From: Candidatus Gorgyraea atricola
GTDB taxonomy: Bacteria; Omnitrophota; Gorgyraeia; Gorgyraeales; Gorgyraeaceae
Length of the DNA stretch: 45,667 nt
NCBI GenBank assembly: GCA_030765235.1
Contig: JAVCCW010000023.1
Location: 1 to 45,667, forward strand
Reading direction: 5' to 3'
Position 1 is the stretch's first letter. The DNA itself is not shown here. More model-generated notes on the stretch are below. The model was not told where the DNA came from. It did not search any database and worked only from the letters and a program-made list of their open reading frames with translations.

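Overview
The whole window is the inside of one enormous open reading frame on the minus strand. Reading + strand triplets from base 1 (codons at positions congruent to 1 mod 3), I found no TTA, CTA or TCA triplet, which would be minus-strand stops, from end to end. The frame enters at 45667 and leaves at 1 with neither start nor stop. The visible fragment is therefore about 15,222 residues of a longer protein, with the N-terminal side at high coordinates. I see no intergenic space, tRNA, rRNA, CRISPR, complete promoter or terminator. Short ORFs in the other frames are shadows.

The frame check was done by eye. Every line break falls in frame, and many lines were parsed codon by codon. A six-frame translation by program would settle it.

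Layout from N- to C-terminal side: (1) 45.5-44.3 kb, tandem repeats of about 190 aa; (2) 44.3-38.1 kb, degenerate beta-rich repeats with a T-V-V-x-N-Y-D core; (3) 38.1-36.9 kb, YD/Rhs-like repeats interrupted and followed by membrane segments; (4) 36.8-33.7 kb, helical region with an HEYGH zincin-like site and a TPR-like motif, carrying an in-frame dispersed palindromic DNA repeat; (5) 33.6-28.5 kb, long beta-solenoid-like region; (6) 28.2-27.7 kb, membrane segments; (7) 27.1-25.1 kb, a divergent SecA-like motor; (8) 25-22.3 kb, helical and S/T/P-rich linkers; (9) 22.3-20.2 kb, a second, well-preserved SecA-like motor, then a coiled coil; (10) 19.2-18.7 kb, left-handed beta-helix (hexapeptide repeats), then membrane segments; (11) 18.3-15.4 kb, helical and linker region; (12) 15.4-14.9 kb, C39-like cysteine peptidase; (13) 14.5 kb, an internal lipoprotein-type signal sequence; (14) 14.0 kb, a second zincin-like site (HEFRH); (15) 13.7-11.3 kb, several membrane clusters; (16) 11.2-10.4 kb, coiled coil and polyproline; (17) 10.4-7.5 kb, soluble mixed region; (18) 7.5-6.8 kb, outer-membrane-barrel-like beta region; (19) 6.6-3.9 kb, beta-rich region; (20) 3.9-3.6 kb, TolA-like low complexity with a 24-aa tandem repeat; (21) 3.3-1.8 kb, candidate clan GH-A glycoside hydrolase (NEP and SEYG acids); (22) 1.8-0 kb, beta-rich then helical tail.

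The organism is probably an uncultured bacterium of the Omnitrophota (former OP3) type. That is inference: giant proteins of tens of thousands of residues are reported in that phylum, including predatory members, and the TGTCATTGCGAG-type dispersed repeat is common in environmental genomes. The domain mix suggests a cell-envelope-spanning attachment and lysis machine: adhesive repeats, hydrolases, membrane anchors and two translocase-type ATPases in one chain. Function is not shown by the sequence.
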